Shown here in pieces: positions 1-8,416 of a DNA stretch of 64,000 nt (position 1 is the first letter of the stretch; each line of letters starts with the position of its first letter). The position numbers and the translations under genes were made by a program. The notes beneath the pieces were generated by a model, which did no database searches, had not been told where the DNA came from, and saw nothing but the letters and a program-made list of their open reading frames with translations. The DNA comes from Ruegeria halocynthiae (GTDB lineage Bacteria > Pseudomonadota > Alphaproteobacteria > Rhodobacterales > Rhodobacteraceae), in contig NZ_FNNP01000012.1 in NCBI RefSeq assembly GCF_900106805.1, forward strand, positions 1 to 64,000. The letters are read 5' to 3'.

Positions 1-30
1 GGGAAATTCCCGGGCCATGAGGAGATGAAC

Positions 31-198
31 ATGCCCACTCTGACATCGCCAAAAGACTGCCATACAATGCAGGACTTGCGGGTTCAGATCGACAAACTTG
101 ACCAGTAGTTGGCCGGCATACTGGTTAAAATCGCCAGATAGATTAAAGGGGTAGCCAAGCTGGAATCCGGCGAAAGCTTGCCTGCCCGAGTTCTTTAG
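31..198 (+). pseudogene. decayed chorismate mutase gene
   Basis: One continuous reading frame starts at ATG 31 behind a GAGGAG ribosome site and translates as a short chorismate mutase (AroQ class) interrupted by two in-frame TAG codons (106-108 and 139-141); it ends at TAG 196. Recognisable pieces are DLRVQIDKLDQ, the LVKIAR stretch matching the family's LVxLLAxR helix, and a C-terminal ESLPAR like the LPARI tail of Roseobacter homologues. The missing middle residues and two stops mean it cannot make a full enzyme. The frame is kept throughout, so the decay is mostly point mutation. The identification rests on motif similarity only. Confidence 0.6.
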
Positions 199-314
199 GG
201 GTCAAGCAATAGGCGCAAAAGGTTCACGTCGGCGCGGTTGAATTTGGGATGCCCGAGATGAAATGTGGGGCTTCTGTCTACGCCCTACTAGTGAATGAAA
301 GAAAGGATCAAAGG

Positions 315-1205
315 ATGGTTGCTCAGGTTGTCGACGGGAAGACCTTTGCCGCAAAAGTGCGCGCACAAGTGTCCGATCAGGTCTTAAAGCTGAAAGAGGA
401 AAACGGCATCATCCCCGGCCTGGCCGTGGTTCTTGTCGGCGAAGACCCTGCCAGCCAGGTCTATGTCCGCTCGAAAGGCAAGATGACTGTTGAAGTCGGC
501 ATGAATTCGTACGAGCACAAACTGGATGTCGATACCTCGGAAGAAGATCTTCTGGCGCTGATCGACCAGCTGAACACCAATCCCGCTGTGCACGGCATTC
601 TGGTGCAACTGCCGCTGCCCCGGCACTTGAACGAAGATCTGGTGATCAACTCGATTGATCCCGCCAAGGACGTTGACGGTTTCCACATTTCGAATGTGGG
701 TCTACTGGTCACCGGGCAAAAGTCGATGGTGCCGTGCACACCGTTGGGCTGTCTTATGATGCTGCGCGATCACCATGGCTCGCTTTCGGGCATGGATGCG
801 GTCGTGATCGGGCGTTCGAACATTGTGGGCAAGCCGATGGCTCAGTTGCTGTTGGGCGACAGCTGCACCGTGACCATTGCGCATTCGCGGACCAAAGACC
901 TGCCGAACGTCGTGCGCCGTGCCGACATCGTCATCGCCGCAGTCGGTCGCCCCGAAATGGTGCCGGGCGATTGGATCAAGGAGGGCGCCACCGTCATCGA
1001 CGTGGGCATCAACCGCATCGAGCGTGATGGAAAAAACAAACTGGTTGGTGATGTTGACTATGCCAGTGCGGCTGACCGCGCAGGTGCGATTACACCGGTT
1101 CCAGGAGGTGTGGGTCCGATGACCATTGCCTGCCTGCTAGCCAACACACTAACGGCGTGCTGCCGTGCAATTGGTTTACCGGAGCCTGAGGGTCTGACCG
1201 CATAA
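315..1205 (+). CDS. folD: bifunctional methylenetetrahydrofolate dehydrogenase/methenyltetrahydrofolate cyclohydrolase FolD
   Basis: About 296 residues, the normal FolD length. It interconverts 5,10-methylene-THF, methenyl-THF and 10-formyl-THF with NADP in the cytoplasm. The N-terminal catalytic domain carries YVRSKGK with the catalytic Tyr and Lys, then VQLPLP and the KDVDGF signature; the Rossmann half has GRSNIVGKP and the C-terminal PGGVGPMT motif. The start was set at ATG 315 (MVAQVVDGK), preceded by an AAAGG sequence; an upstream ATG at 249 adds 22 residues that do not resemble the family. In this locus it should oxidise the methylene-THF made from methylated amines, replacing the mtdA-fch pair of other methylotrophs. 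Its stop overlaps the next gene's ATG by one base. Confidence 0.95.
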   Translation: MVAQVVDGKTFAAKVRAQVSDQVLKLKEENGIIPGLAVVLVGEDPASQVYVRSKGKMTVEVGMNSYEHKLDVDTSEEDLLALIDQLNTNPAVHGILVQLPLPRHLNEDLVINSIDPAKDVDGFHISNVGLLVTGQKSMVPCTPLGCLMMLRDHHGSLSGMDAVVIGRSNIVGKPMAQLLLGDSCTVTIAHSRTKDLPNVVRRADIVIAAVGRPEMVPGDWIKEGATVIDVGINRIERDGKNKLVGDVDYASAADRAGAITPVPGGVGPMTIACLLANTLTACCRAIGLPEPEGLTA

Positions 1206-1672
1206 TGATGACGTCGCGGGTTCTGCCGGAAAGTGCGACCGCAGCCAATCGGTATTGGTGTCATGCCGGACGCAATATGCGCCTGGCGATCGTTTCGATT
1301 GGAGAATCAGCATCAAACGCCGCCCGGGCGCGGGCTGTCACGGCACGCGCCTCGCATATTGGAATGCCTCTGGATCAGGAGGTCTGGGGGCATCATATGT
1401 CTCAGGAGACCTGCCGTTCACTGCTGCAGCAGCTGAATTGCTCTGACAGCATCTTTGCGGTTTTGGTGCTGCCTGATGTGCCGGAACATCTCGATTTGAC
1501 AGCTCTAAGGGCGAACTTGCATCGCCACAAGGATCTGATGCGACCGGGTGCATGGCATTGTGCGGGCCCCGTACGACCGGGCGAAGTAAACAGCATAGTT
1601 GACAGCGCGATTGCGGCACATCGATTCCATAATTCAAAGCTTTCTGACCCGTCATATCAAAGTGCCAGATAG
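1205..1672 (+). CDS. FolD-like N-terminal-domain protein lacking the catalytic residues
   Basis: 155 residues, starting at an ATG that overlaps the folD stop (TAATG), so it is probably translationally coupled. From about residue 27 (RLAIVSIGES) to about 95 (LPDVPEHLD) it can be aligned with the FolD N-terminal domain: GES replaces GED, an equally spaced segment ends in GM, and LVLPDVPEHLD replaces [11 protein letters not shown]. The catalytic Tyr and the Lys residues of YVRSKGK are replaced by small residues and Arg, and there is no Rossmann domain. An oxidoreductase role is therefore unlikely. It may be a regulatory or folate-binding partner of FolD, or a decaying duplicate. It overlaps the convergent EamA gene tail to tail by 16 bases. 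The homology call is mine, from alignment by eye. Confidence 0.55.
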   Translation: MMTSRVLPESATAANRYWCHAGRNMRLAIVSIGESASNAARARAVTARASHIGMPLDQEVWGHHMSQETCRSLLQQLNCSDSIFAVLVLPDVPEHLDLTALRANLHRHKDLMRPGAWHCAGPVRPGEVNSIVDSAIAAHRFHNSKLSDPSYQSAR

Positions 1673-2502
1673 CCGATACCCGCAAACGCGACGAAACAAC
1701 CCAACCATTGTCGTATCACCATTTTTTCGCGCAATACGGCCCAAGCCAGCACCACGGTCAGCAATCCAAAGACCGACGCCGCGACAGAGGCATATTGTGC
1801 ATTGGGCATCCCACCCGCTGCGATCACGCTCAGAATGGCGATGGCATCCAGAACACCCATCACGCACAAAAGGGGCAGGGCCTGCGACCCGGGCCAGATC
1901 GACCTGCGCGATGCCAAGGCGATCATACCCAAGGCAAAGATAGCAGTTAGCCGAATGAGCAAAGAGACGGAGTATTCATCACTCTGCTCAGTCGCATATT
2001 GTCCAAGCGCAAAGGCGGCAGCGAACCCAGCTGCTGCAAGCAATGACAGCACTGCCGTTGGCCCGGCAGCTGGGTAAGAAGTCGCGTCGCGTTCCGATTT
2101 GGCGGCGACCACGGAAACTCCGACACCGATCGCTATGACGGCCAGCCAATGTAGCGGGCTGACACTTGCACCGCGCCAGATGGCCAGTGATACGGACAGG
2201 ACCGGATAGCTTGCAACCAGGGGTGCAACTAAACGGACGGGGCCGCGTTGAAACGCAGCATACATACTGATGCCGGCCAACAGGTAGCATCCACCGGCTG
2301 CAACCGCGCTGATCATTGCGGTGCCAGAGATCGGATCGAAGGCACCCAACGTCGCCACCAGACCAAACTGAAATACCGCGCCTGAGATCAGCACAGCCAT
2401 AAGCGATGCAATCACGCTGACAGACTGGCTGACATAGCGCACCGCAAGATCGTGTATCCCCCAGCAAAGTGCGGCTAACAGTCCAAGCGCTAGCGCATTC
2501 AT
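1657..2502 (-). CDS. EamA/DMT-family transporter
   Basis: About 281 residues with ten hydrophobic segments in two five-helix repeats, typical of drug/metabolite transporter superfamily permeases of the inner membrane. The second repeat ends with the characteristic VLREKMVIRQWLGCFVAFAG stretch. The start was placed at MNALALG (2502), which begins directly at the first membrane helix; an upstream ATG at 2559 adds 19 hydrophilic residues. The substrate cannot be predicted; export of a small metabolite or amino acid is usual for the family. It is divergent from the haemoglobin gene, sharing the 2503-2631 spacer. Confidence 0.85.
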   Translation of the reverse strand: MNALALGLLAALCWGIHDLAVRYVSQSVSVIASLMAVLISGAVFQFGLVATLGAFDPISGTAMISAVAAGGCYLLAGISMYAAFQRGPVRLVAPLVASYPVLSVSLAIWRGASVSPLHWLAVIAIGVGVSVVAAKSERDATSYPAAGPTAVLSLLAAAGFAAAFALGQYATEQSDEYSVSLLIRLTAIFALGMIALASRRSIWPGSQALPLLCVMGVLDAIAILSVIAAGGMPNAQYASVAASVFGLLTVVLAWAVLREKMVIRQWLGCFVAFAGIGYLAL

Positions 2503-2581
2503 TCCATCACCACCATCACCGGTTTCATGTAAATCCGCCTCTGAACACAAGTATGTCAATATGTCACTGTTGATAAACTTA

Positions 2582-2601
2582 TTTTCCTGTTATGCAATAA
2601 T
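2582..2601 (+). promoter_or_regulatory. TTTTCCTGTTAT motif, site 1 of a shared set
   Basis: TTTTCCTGTTATGCAATAAT lies between the divergent EamA and haemoglobin genes, 30 bases before the haemoglobin ATG. Similar sequences lie upstream of mgsA, on both sides of the amt-dmmD spacer and before the GlxA-type regulator. The sharing is visible; the role as an operator is inferred. Confidence 0.4.
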
Positions 2602-2631
2602 GGCGATGCCAGAGACACAGAAAGGCAGCAC

Positions 2632-3063
2632 ATGAGATCGGCGATAGAGCAACTTGGTGGTGAGACCCAACTGCGCGCTCTGGTCGAGCGTTTCTATGAT
2701 CGTATGGAAACCGATCCGGCGGCGTATTCGTTGCACAGGCTGCATTTTCGGGGACATGGGTTGAACCACACCAGGCAGGCTCAGTTCGAGTTTCTCAGTG
2801 GGTTTCTGGGTGGTCGCGCCTATTACCGCGAACGTTTCGGCCATATGGATCTGCGAGAAATCCATGCGCATATCCCGATACGAGAGGCCGATGCTGAGCT
2901 TTGGCTGGATACGTTCGATGCCGCATTGGAGGATTGCGAGATGGCCGGTCCGGTCGTCGACAAAATGCGCGCGACGCTGCGCAGGGCGGCGCTCATGTTG
3001 GTCAACGACGTTCCTGACTGGCGGTTAGAAGCAGATGCAGACCTTGATGTCGGGAATATGTAA
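2632..3063 (+). CDS. truncated haemoglobin, group II type
   Basis: 143 residues, single globin domain. Visible marks are FYDRME in helix B with the B10 Tyr, a helix E region FLSGFLGGRAYY, and HAHIPI, which fits the F8 haem-ligand His region of group II (YjbI/GlbO-like) proteins. Such proteins bind O2 or NO and are usually linked to redox or nitrosative stress. The start ATG follows GAAAGGCAGCAC. It stands alone between a divergent transporter and a convergent amidotransferase. The nearby TTTTCCTGTTAT motif suggests co-regulation with the methylamine genes, whose monooxygenase is oxygen-dependent; that link is inference. Confidence 0.8.
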   Translation: MRSAIEQLGGETQLRALVERFYDRMETDPAAYSLHRLHFRGHGLNHTRQAQFEFLSGFLGGRAYYRERFGHMDLREIHAHIPIREADAELWLDTFDAALEDCEMAGPVVDKMRATLRRAALMLVNDVPDWRLEADADLDVGNM

Positions 3064-3106
3064 ACGAAACGCTGCGACCCTCGCATCAACCAACCAATTG
3101 TTCTGA

Positions 3107-3817
3107 TCAGAACTGGCGCAGAGCAGAATAGATTTCAGATGTCATTCTGAACTGATCGGCGGCGATCTGATCGCTTTCATTTTCCATTGCAAGCGCTGCG
3201 TTGGTCGATCCCAGCCAGTCGACCGCGCATTGATGATTCCCTTTGTCCCCCATCCAGGTGCTGATTGTGACCTGAATAATTTCGGGATGAAATTGAACGC
3301 CCCACGTACAGTTCCCGACGCGTATCGCCTGAACTGCGCATCTTTCTGATCCTGCCAAAACAGCCGTATCAGGTGGTAGTACCGTGGCGGTCACCCCATG
3401 CCACTGAAGCACAGGAAACCGCCGGGGCAGAGAGGCAAACAGGGGATCTTCACGTGCGTTGTCGGTCAGTTCGACAGACAGCACGCCAATTTCTGGGATT
3501 TGCATGCGGGCGCAGGTACCGCCAAGCGTATCTATTAACAGTTGATGCCCAAGGCATATGCCAAAATACGGCCGATTGAGATCACGTACCCACGTCCTGA
3601 TGGCTTGCTTTTCGATTTTGAGCCAAGGGTGGGTCCCGTTTTCCCAAACATCCATTGGGCCGCCCATCACCAACGAAAGGTCAAAATCGTCCAAAAGCGG
3701 AATAGACTGCCCTTTGTAGAGGTGTACGATCTGCATGGCGTCTTAATGACGGGCAATGTGGTCACAAAACGTACCTGGACCCTCGCCTTGGGTATGCTGG
3801 AATATGAGAACGTTCAT
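3107..3817 (-). pseudogene. class I glutamine amidotransferase with an in-frame nonsense codon
   Basis: The family N-terminus MNVLIFQHTQGEGPGTF begins at ATG 3817, but codon 25 is TAA (3743-3745); the frame then continues unbroken to TGA 3107. Downstream of the stop an ATG at 3736 (MQIVHLYKG) could restart a 209-residue protein. The catalytic Cys motif FGICLGHQLL and the His-Glu motif GVQFHPE are intact, as is MGGPMDVWE. The lost first 25 residues form the first strand of the fold, so a restarted protein may not fold. Homologues often accompany gmaS/mgs genes, but their substrate is unknown to me. I call it a probable young pseudogene; a re-initiated active protein is the alternative. Confidence 0.65.
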
Positions 3818-3858
3818 AAATTGCCTCTCTTGTCCTGATCAAAAGAAACCGGACCGCA

Positions 3859-3886
3859 GCTTGCGCCGCGGCTCAGAGACGCAAGC
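3859..3886 (-). other. short inverted repeat between gmaS and the amidotransferase
   Basis: GCTTGCG (3859-3865) pairs with CGCAAGC (3880-3886). It lies about 12 bases after the gmaS stop on the minus strand. There is no clear T-run, so it may be a processing or weak termination hairpin. Confidence 0.35.
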
Positions 3887-3897
3887 CTGCTGCCCGC

Positions 3898-5226
3898 TCA
3901 AATATCCAGCGTATTCTCCTTTTCCCAGCGCGAGAAGTGCGACACGAAGGAATTCCACTCCTGATGTTTCATCTTCAGGAAAGCGGACGAGAACTCGGCT
4001 CCCATCATGGCCTTCAGGTCGTTGTCCTTGTCATATTCACGCAGCGCATCAAGCATGTTCAGGGGCAGCTTCGGTGCGCCGCGCACCTTATGACCTTCGG
4101 CATACATGTCGATGTCCCATCGCTTGCCGGGATCTGCCTCGGATCGAATACCTGACAGCCCAGCCGCGATGATGACGGCCTGCAGCAGATAGGGGTTGGT
4201 TGCTCCGTCCGGCAGACGCAGTTCAAACCGTCCGGGGCCGGGGACACGTACCATGTGGGTGCGGTTGTTTCCCGTCCACGTCACGGTGTTGGGCGCCCAT
4301 GTAGCACCCGACATCGTCCGCGGAGCGTTGATGCGCTTGTAGCTGTTCACCGTTGGGTTGGTGATCGCCGCTAGCGCCGAGGCGTGCTTCATAATACCAC
4401 CGAGGAAGTGCTTGCCGCGCTCACCCAGTCCAACCTCACCGGTGGGGCCGTCGCCGTCGCCTGCGAACACGTTGGTCTTTGCCGCATCGCCCGGTGCATC
4501 CCAGACCGAGATGTGGGCGTGACAGCCGTTGCCGGTCAGGCCTTCCACCGGTTTCGGCATGAACGTCGCGCGCAGACCGTGCTTTTCAGCAACCGACTTG
4601 GTCATGAACTTGAAGAACGAGTGTTTGTCGGCGGTGCGCAAGACGTCGTCAAATTCCCAGTTCATTTCGAACTGGCCGTTGGCGTCTTCGTGATCATTCT
4701 GATAGGGGCCCCAGCCCAGTTCCAGCATGTAGTCGCAGATCTCACGCACGACATCATAGCGCCGCATCACGGCCTGCTGGTCGTAGCAGGGCTTCTCTGC
4801 CGTATCGAACGGATCGCTGATCTGTTCGCCATCCGGGGTCAGCAGAAAGAATTCGGCCTCGATTCCAGTTTTGACATGCATCCCTTCGTTTGCGGCTTCA
4901 TCGATCAGACGGCGTAGTACGTTGCGCGGGGCTTGCGCGACATCGCTGCCTTCCATCACGCAGTTTCCTGCCACCCAGGCCACTTCGGGCTTCCACGGCA
5001 ATTGAATGACAGATGAAGGGTCTGGCACTGCCAGCATGTCGGGATGCGCCGGAGTCATGTCCAGCCAGGTGGCGAACCCTGCGAAGCCTGCGCCGTCTTC
5101 CTGCATCTCGGCTATTGCCTGCGCGGGTACCAATTTGGCCCGCTGCCCACCAAACAGATCGGTGAACGAGATCATGAAGTACTTGACGCCTTTTTCTTTT
5201 GCGAAAGCTGCGAGATCTGTCGTCAC
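3898..5226 (-). CDS. gmaS: gamma-glutamylmethylamide synthetase (glutamine synthetase type III-like)
   Basis: 442 residues of the GlnA superfamily. GmaS joins methylamine to glutamate with ATP, giving gamma-glutamylmethylamide, the first step of the N-methylglutamate pathway. Visible are the N-terminal beta-grasp domain with FTDLFGGQRAKLVPA, the metal/glutamate motif EAEFFLL near residue 124, GNGCHAHIS in the ATP-binding region, and RVPGPGRFELRLPD near the C-terminus. The sequence differs from assimilatory GlnA, and the adjacent mgsABC supports the assignment. It lies 80 bases downstream of mgsC, but an intrinsic-terminator-like hairpin sits in that gap, so it may need its own promoter or only partial readthrough. 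Confidence 0.9.
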   Translation of the reverse strand: MTTDLAAFAKEKGVKYFMISFTDLFGGQRAKLVPAQAIAEMQEDGAGFAGFATWLDMTPAHPDMLAVPDPSSVIQLPWKPEVAWVAGNCVMEGSDVAQAPRNVLRRLIDEAANEGMHVKTGIEAEFFLLTPDGEQISDPFDTAEKPCYDQQAVMRRYDVVREICDYMLELGWGPYQNDHEDANGQFEMNWEFDDVLRTADKHSFFKFMTKSVAEKHGLRATFMPKPVEGLTGNGCHAHISVWDAPGDAAKTNVFAGDGDGPTGEVGLGERGKHFLGGIMKHASALAAITNPTVNSYKRINAPRTMSGATWAPNTVTWTGNNRTHMVRVPGPGRFELRLPDGATNPYLLQAVIIAAGLSGIRSEADPGKRWDIDMYAEGHKVRGAPKLPLNMLDALREYDKDNDLKAMMGAEFSSAFLKMKHQEWNSFVSHFSRWEKENTLDI

Positions 5227-5261
5227 GATGGCTTTCCTTTCCCTGTTGAATTCTAGTTTTC

Positions 5262-5295
5262 AAAGCAAAAACGCGGCCCCCACAAGGGAGCCGCG
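5262..5295 (-). terminator. intrinsic-terminator-like hairpin between mgsC and gmaS
   Basis: On the minus strand the stem CGCGGC (5295-5290) pairs with GCCGCG (5277-5272), extended by GC-rich bases, and is followed by TTTTT (5271-5267). This is the classic shape of a Rho-independent terminator for transcripts coming from mgsABC. Confidence 0.6.
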
Positions 5296-5305
5296 CTGCA
5301 TCAGT

Positions 5306-6643
5306 TCAAAACCCTTCCTTGCCCGGGTACCAACTGGTTCCTGCCAGCGGGACCCGCGCCATGGCGGCGGCCTCCATCGTCAAGGCACACAGGTCTTCTG
5401 GTTCGAGGTTGTGCAGGTGATTGTGGCCACAGGCGCGTGCAATGGTCTGAGCCTCAAGCGTCATCACCTTTAGATAGTTGCGCAGCCTGCGGCCGGCATC
5501 GACCGGGTCCAGACGGGCAGCCAGGTTGGGGTCCTGTGTGGTGATTCCGGCGGGGTCCTGACCTTCGTGCCAGTCGTCATATGCACCTGTTGTCGTGCCC
5601 AGTTTCTGGTACTCGGATTCCCATTTGGGGTCATTGTCCCCAAGGGCTACCAGAGCGGCTGTGCCAATGGCGACGGCGTCAGCCCCTAGCGCCAAAGCTT
5701 TCGCCACATCGGCCCCGGTGCGAATGCCGCCCGAGATGACCAATTGAACCTCACGATGCACGCCCAAATCCTGAAGCGCCTGCACGGCTGGGCGGATGCA
5801 GGATAGCGTTGGCAACCCGACATGTTCGATGAACACGTCCTGTGTTGCTGCGGTCCCGCCCTGCATGCCATCCATTACTACAACGTCTGCTCCGGCTTTT
5901 ACCGCCAAAGCGGTGTCATAGTAGGGCCGGGTTGCGCCAACTTTGACATAGATCGGCACCTGCCAGTCGGTGATTTCCCTAAGTTCGAGGATCTTGATCT
6001 CAAGATCATCTGGCCCGGTCCAATCGGGATGACGACAAGCCGAGCGCTGATCGATTCCTTTGGGAAGGGTACGCATCTCGGCCACACGATCGCTGATCTT
6101 CTGGCCCAGCAGCATACCACCGCCGCCGGGCTTGGCACCCTGGCCGACCACGATCTCGATCGCGTCGGCCTTGCGCAGATCGTTGGGATTCATACCATAG
6201 CGCGACGGAAGATATTGATAGACCAGCTTAGTTGAATGGCCGCGCTCTTCGGGCGTCATGCCACCGTCGCCGGTAGTGGTTGACGTGCCCGCCGCAGATG
6301 CGCCACGGCCCAAGGCTTCTTTTGCCGGGCCGGACAGAGCTCCAAAGCTCATGCCTGCGATGGTGATGGGAATATCCAGTTCGATTGGTTTTTTGGCAAA
6401 GCGCGTGCCGAGCGTTACCGAGGTATCGCAGCGTTCCCGATAGCCCTCCAACGGATAGCGCGACACTGACGCGCCCAGAAACAACAAATCGTCGAAATGC
6501 GGGACTTTTCGCTTCGCACCACCGCCGCGAATGTCATAGATGCCGGTCGCAGCGGCGCGACGGATCTCGGCATTAATCGGATTAGAAAACGTCGCCGACT
6601 GGATCGGCAGGGTGCGGGGGATCTGATCGTCCATATCTTTCAT
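5306..6643 (-). CDS. mgsC: N-methylglutamate synthase subunit C (FMN glutamate synthase-like)
   Basis: 445 residues homologous to the FMN-binding synthase domain of glutamate synthase. With MgsA and MgsB it turns gamma-glutamylmethylamide, or methylamine plus glutamate, into N-methylglutamate. Visible are MSFGALSG, GDGGMTPEERGHS, GQGAKPGGGGML, VKVGAT, the TAATQDVF region and the glycine-rich phosphate-binding SGGIRTGADVAKALALGADAV reading (SGGIRTG motif near residue 310). The Fe-S cysteine cluster of full glutamate synthase is not evident. It is third in mgsABC, 11 bases after mgsB. ATG 6643 is used; a second ATG three codons later is equally possible. Confidence 0.9.
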   Translation of the reverse strand: MKDMDDQIPRTLPIQSATFSNPINAEIRRAAATGIYDIRGGGAKRKVPHFDDLLFLGASVSRYPLEGYRERCDTSVTLGTRFAKKPIELDIPITIAGMSFGALSGPAKEALGRGASAAGTSTTTGDGGMTPEERGHSTKLVYQYLPSRYGMNPNDLRKADAIEIVVGQGAKPGGGGMLLGQKISDRVAEMRTLPKGIDQRSACRHPDWTGPDDLEIKILELREITDWQVPIYVKVGATRPYYDTALAVKAGADVVVMDGMQGGTAATQDVFIEHVGLPTLSCIRPAVQALQDLGVHREVQLVISGGIRTGADVAKALALGADAVAIGTAALVALGDNDPKWESEYQKLGTTTGAYDDWHEGQDPAGITTQDPNLAARLDPVDAGRRLRNYLKVMTLEAQTIARACGHNHLHNLEPEDLCALTMEAAAMARVPLAGTSWYPGKEGF

Positions 6644-6654
6644 ACCCTTCTTCC

Positions 6655-7338
6655 TCAGTAAGCGGCGGAATTGTCGATGTCGAAATTGTAAAGTTGACGG
6701 GCCGAGCCATAGCGTTTGAACTCTTCCGGTTTGGCGTCGCTGCCAGCGCGCTCCAGCAGGTCCTTCAGGACCTCAAGATGTTCAGAGCGCATCTCTTTTT
6801 CGATGCAATCGGCTCCGAGGCTTTTGACTGAGCCGCGCACAAACAGTCGCGCCTCGTAGAGCGAGTCGCCCAGTGCATCGCCTGCATCGCCGCAGACAAC
6901 CAGATTACCGTCCTGCGCCATGAAGGCGGACATATGGCCGATATTGCCATGCACGACGATATCGATGCCTTTCATCGAGATGCCACAGCGTGAGCTGGCA
7001 TTGCCCTTGATAACCAGCAATCCACCATGACCGGTCGCACCGGCATATTGACTGGCGTCACCATCTACGATGACCTGACCGGACATCATGTTTTCAGCCA
7101 CCCCCGGTCCAACGGACCCTTCAACCTTGATAGTTGCCTGCTGGTTCATCCCGGCACAGTAGTACCCGGTCGAGCCTTTGACCGTCACCTCAATCGGCGC
7201 GTCCAGCCCGACGGCAATTGCGTGGCTGCCCTTGGGATTCACAATTTCCCAACGGGTCTGGTTGGTCTCGGCGTTCTGCGCCTGCAGGGACGAGTTCAAT
7301 CCGCGCAGCCCGTCTGCCTCTAGATCATAGGTCTGCAT
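6655..7338 (-). CDS. mgsB: N-methylglutamate synthase subunit B (GXGXG domain)
   Basis: 227 residues corresponding to the C-terminal GXGXG beta-helix domain of glutamate synthase large subunit, here a separate protein. Repeated glycine-rich turns such as GSTGYYCAGMNQ, GDASQYAGATGHGG and GDAGDALGDSLYEA mark the right-handed helix. In the assembled enzyme this domain helps form the ammonia or methylamine channel. It is packed between mgsA (one base gap) and mgsC (11 bases), as in other N-methylglutamate pathway operons. Confidence 0.88.
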   Translation of the reverse strand: MQTYDLEADGLRGLNSSLQAQNAETNQTRWEIVNPKGSHAIAVGLDAPIEVTVKGSTGYYCAGMNQQATIKVEGSVGPGVAENMMSGQVIVDGDASQYAGATGHGGLLVIKGNASSRCGISMKGIDIVVHGNIGHMSAFMAQDGNLVVCGDAGDALGDSLYEARLFVRGSVKSLGADCIEKEMRSEHLEVLKDLLERAGSDAKPEEFKRYGSARQLYNFDIDNSAAY

Positions 7339-7339
7339 A

Positions 7340-8269
7340 TCAGGCGGCCTTTTCGTGGGTTGTTGGGCTGTCGTTGTGCGACCAGAAATAGACGGTGGAC
7401 GGTTCTGGTTCCCACACCCGGGCGTCTTCGATGCCGGGCAGGTTCACCAAGGCACGGTACTCGCTGCCGAATGCCACATATTGATCCGTTTCTGCCATCA
7501 CCGCAGGCTTGCAGGCGATTGGGTCACGTACGACGCCAAACCCGTCTTTGGTGCCCACGACAAAAGTGAAAAACCCGTCCAGATCATCGATGCTGGATTC
7601 TAGGGCTTCACCCAAAGTGGCGCCGTTCATCATCTTCCAGGTCAGGTACGCCGCACCAACTTCGGTGTCGTTCTCTGTCTGGATTGTCACGCCTTCGCGT
7701 CGCAGCTTTCGGCGCAACGAGTTGTGGTTGGACAGCGACCCGTTATGGACCAGACACTGGTCGGATCCGGTATTGAACGGGTGTGCACCCATGGTGGTTA
7801 CAGCGGACTCCGTGGCCATGCGGGTGTGCCCGATGCCGTGGGTGCCACTCATGCTGCTCAGGTTAAAGCGGTCCGCAACATCTTTGGGCAGGCCGACTTC
7901 CTTGTAGATTTCGAGGCGTTCGCCACGGCTCATGACCCGAACCGACGGACGGATTTCGGTCAATGCGGCGCGCGCGGTTTCGAACTGGCCGGTCGGAAAT
8001 TCCAGAACGGTATGTGTATCGTTGTCTGACTGACCAACCGTTGCGCCCAGGCTTTTGCCCAATTCGTCGGCCAGGCCGACAAAATCAGTTTCGGGGTTGG
8101 GGGACTGAACCGTTATCTTGGTTTTGCCTTCAACCTCTGCGCCATAGATCGCAATACCGGCGCTGTCGGGCCCACGATCTGTCATCGTGATCAACATGTC
8201 TGTCAGCATATTGCCCAGTTGGGGCGCAAGAGACTGGTCTTTGAGGAATAATCCAACAATTCCGCACAT
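7340..8269 (-). CDS. mgsA: N-methylglutamate synthase subunit A (class II glutamine amidotransferase)
   Basis: 309 residues beginning MCGIVGLF, so Cys2 becomes the N-terminal nucleophile of a class II (Ntn) amidotransferase. GHTRMAT and HNGSLSN are the glutaminase motifs. The protein supplies the amine from the gamma-glutamyl amide to the synthase subunits. Start ATG 8269 has an AAGGAG ribosome site about 14 bases upstream. It is the first gene of mgsABC; its promoter must lie in 8270-8363, which includes a TTTCCTGTTAT motif. Confidence 0.9.
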   Translation of the reverse strand: MCGIVGLFLKDQSLAPQLGNMLTDMLITMTDRGPDSAGIAIYGAEVEGKTKITVQSPNPETDFVGLADELGKSLGATVGQSDNDTHTVLEFPTGQFETARAALTEIRPSVRVMSRGERLEIYKEVGLPKDVADRFNLSSMSGTHGIGHTRMATESAVTTMGAHPFNTGSDQCLVHNGSLSNHNSLRRKLRREGVTIQTENDTEVGAAYLTWKMMNGATLGEALESSIDDLDGFFTFVVGTKDGFGVVRDPIACKPAVMAETDQYVAFGSEYRALVNLPGIEDARVWEPEPSTVYFWSHNDSPTTHEKAA

Positions 8270-8333
8270 GGCTGGCAGATCTCCTTATGTGTTTCATTAT
8301 GATTCGACGGTACCAACAAATCTGTGGGACATC

Positions 8334-8349
8334 AATAATAACAGGAAAG
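8334..8349 (-). promoter_or_regulatory. CTTTCCTGTTATTATT motif upstream of mgsA, site 2
   Basis: On the minus strand CTTTCCTGTTATTATT lies about 65 bases before the mgsA ATG. It matches the site before the haemoglobin gene through TTTCCTGTTAT. Its function is inferred from recurrence. Confidence 0.4.
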
Positions 8350-8363
8350 TTTTTTTCCTATAA

Positions 8364-8400
8364 GGCAATGGGCGAGATCGCTGATGTCGCGCCCATTGCC
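8364..8400 (-). terminator. perfect 11-bp hairpin after the amt operon
   Basis: GGCAATGGGCG (8364-8374) pairs with CGCCCATTGCC (8390-8400). It lies 16 bases beyond the stop of the small membrane protein gene on the minus strand. The hairpin is strong but is followed by A-rich rather than T-rich sequence, so it is a terminator-like or transcript-protecting structure rather than a textbook terminator. Confidence 0.45.
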
Positions 8401-8416
8401 GGTTTAGAAAGCCGGG

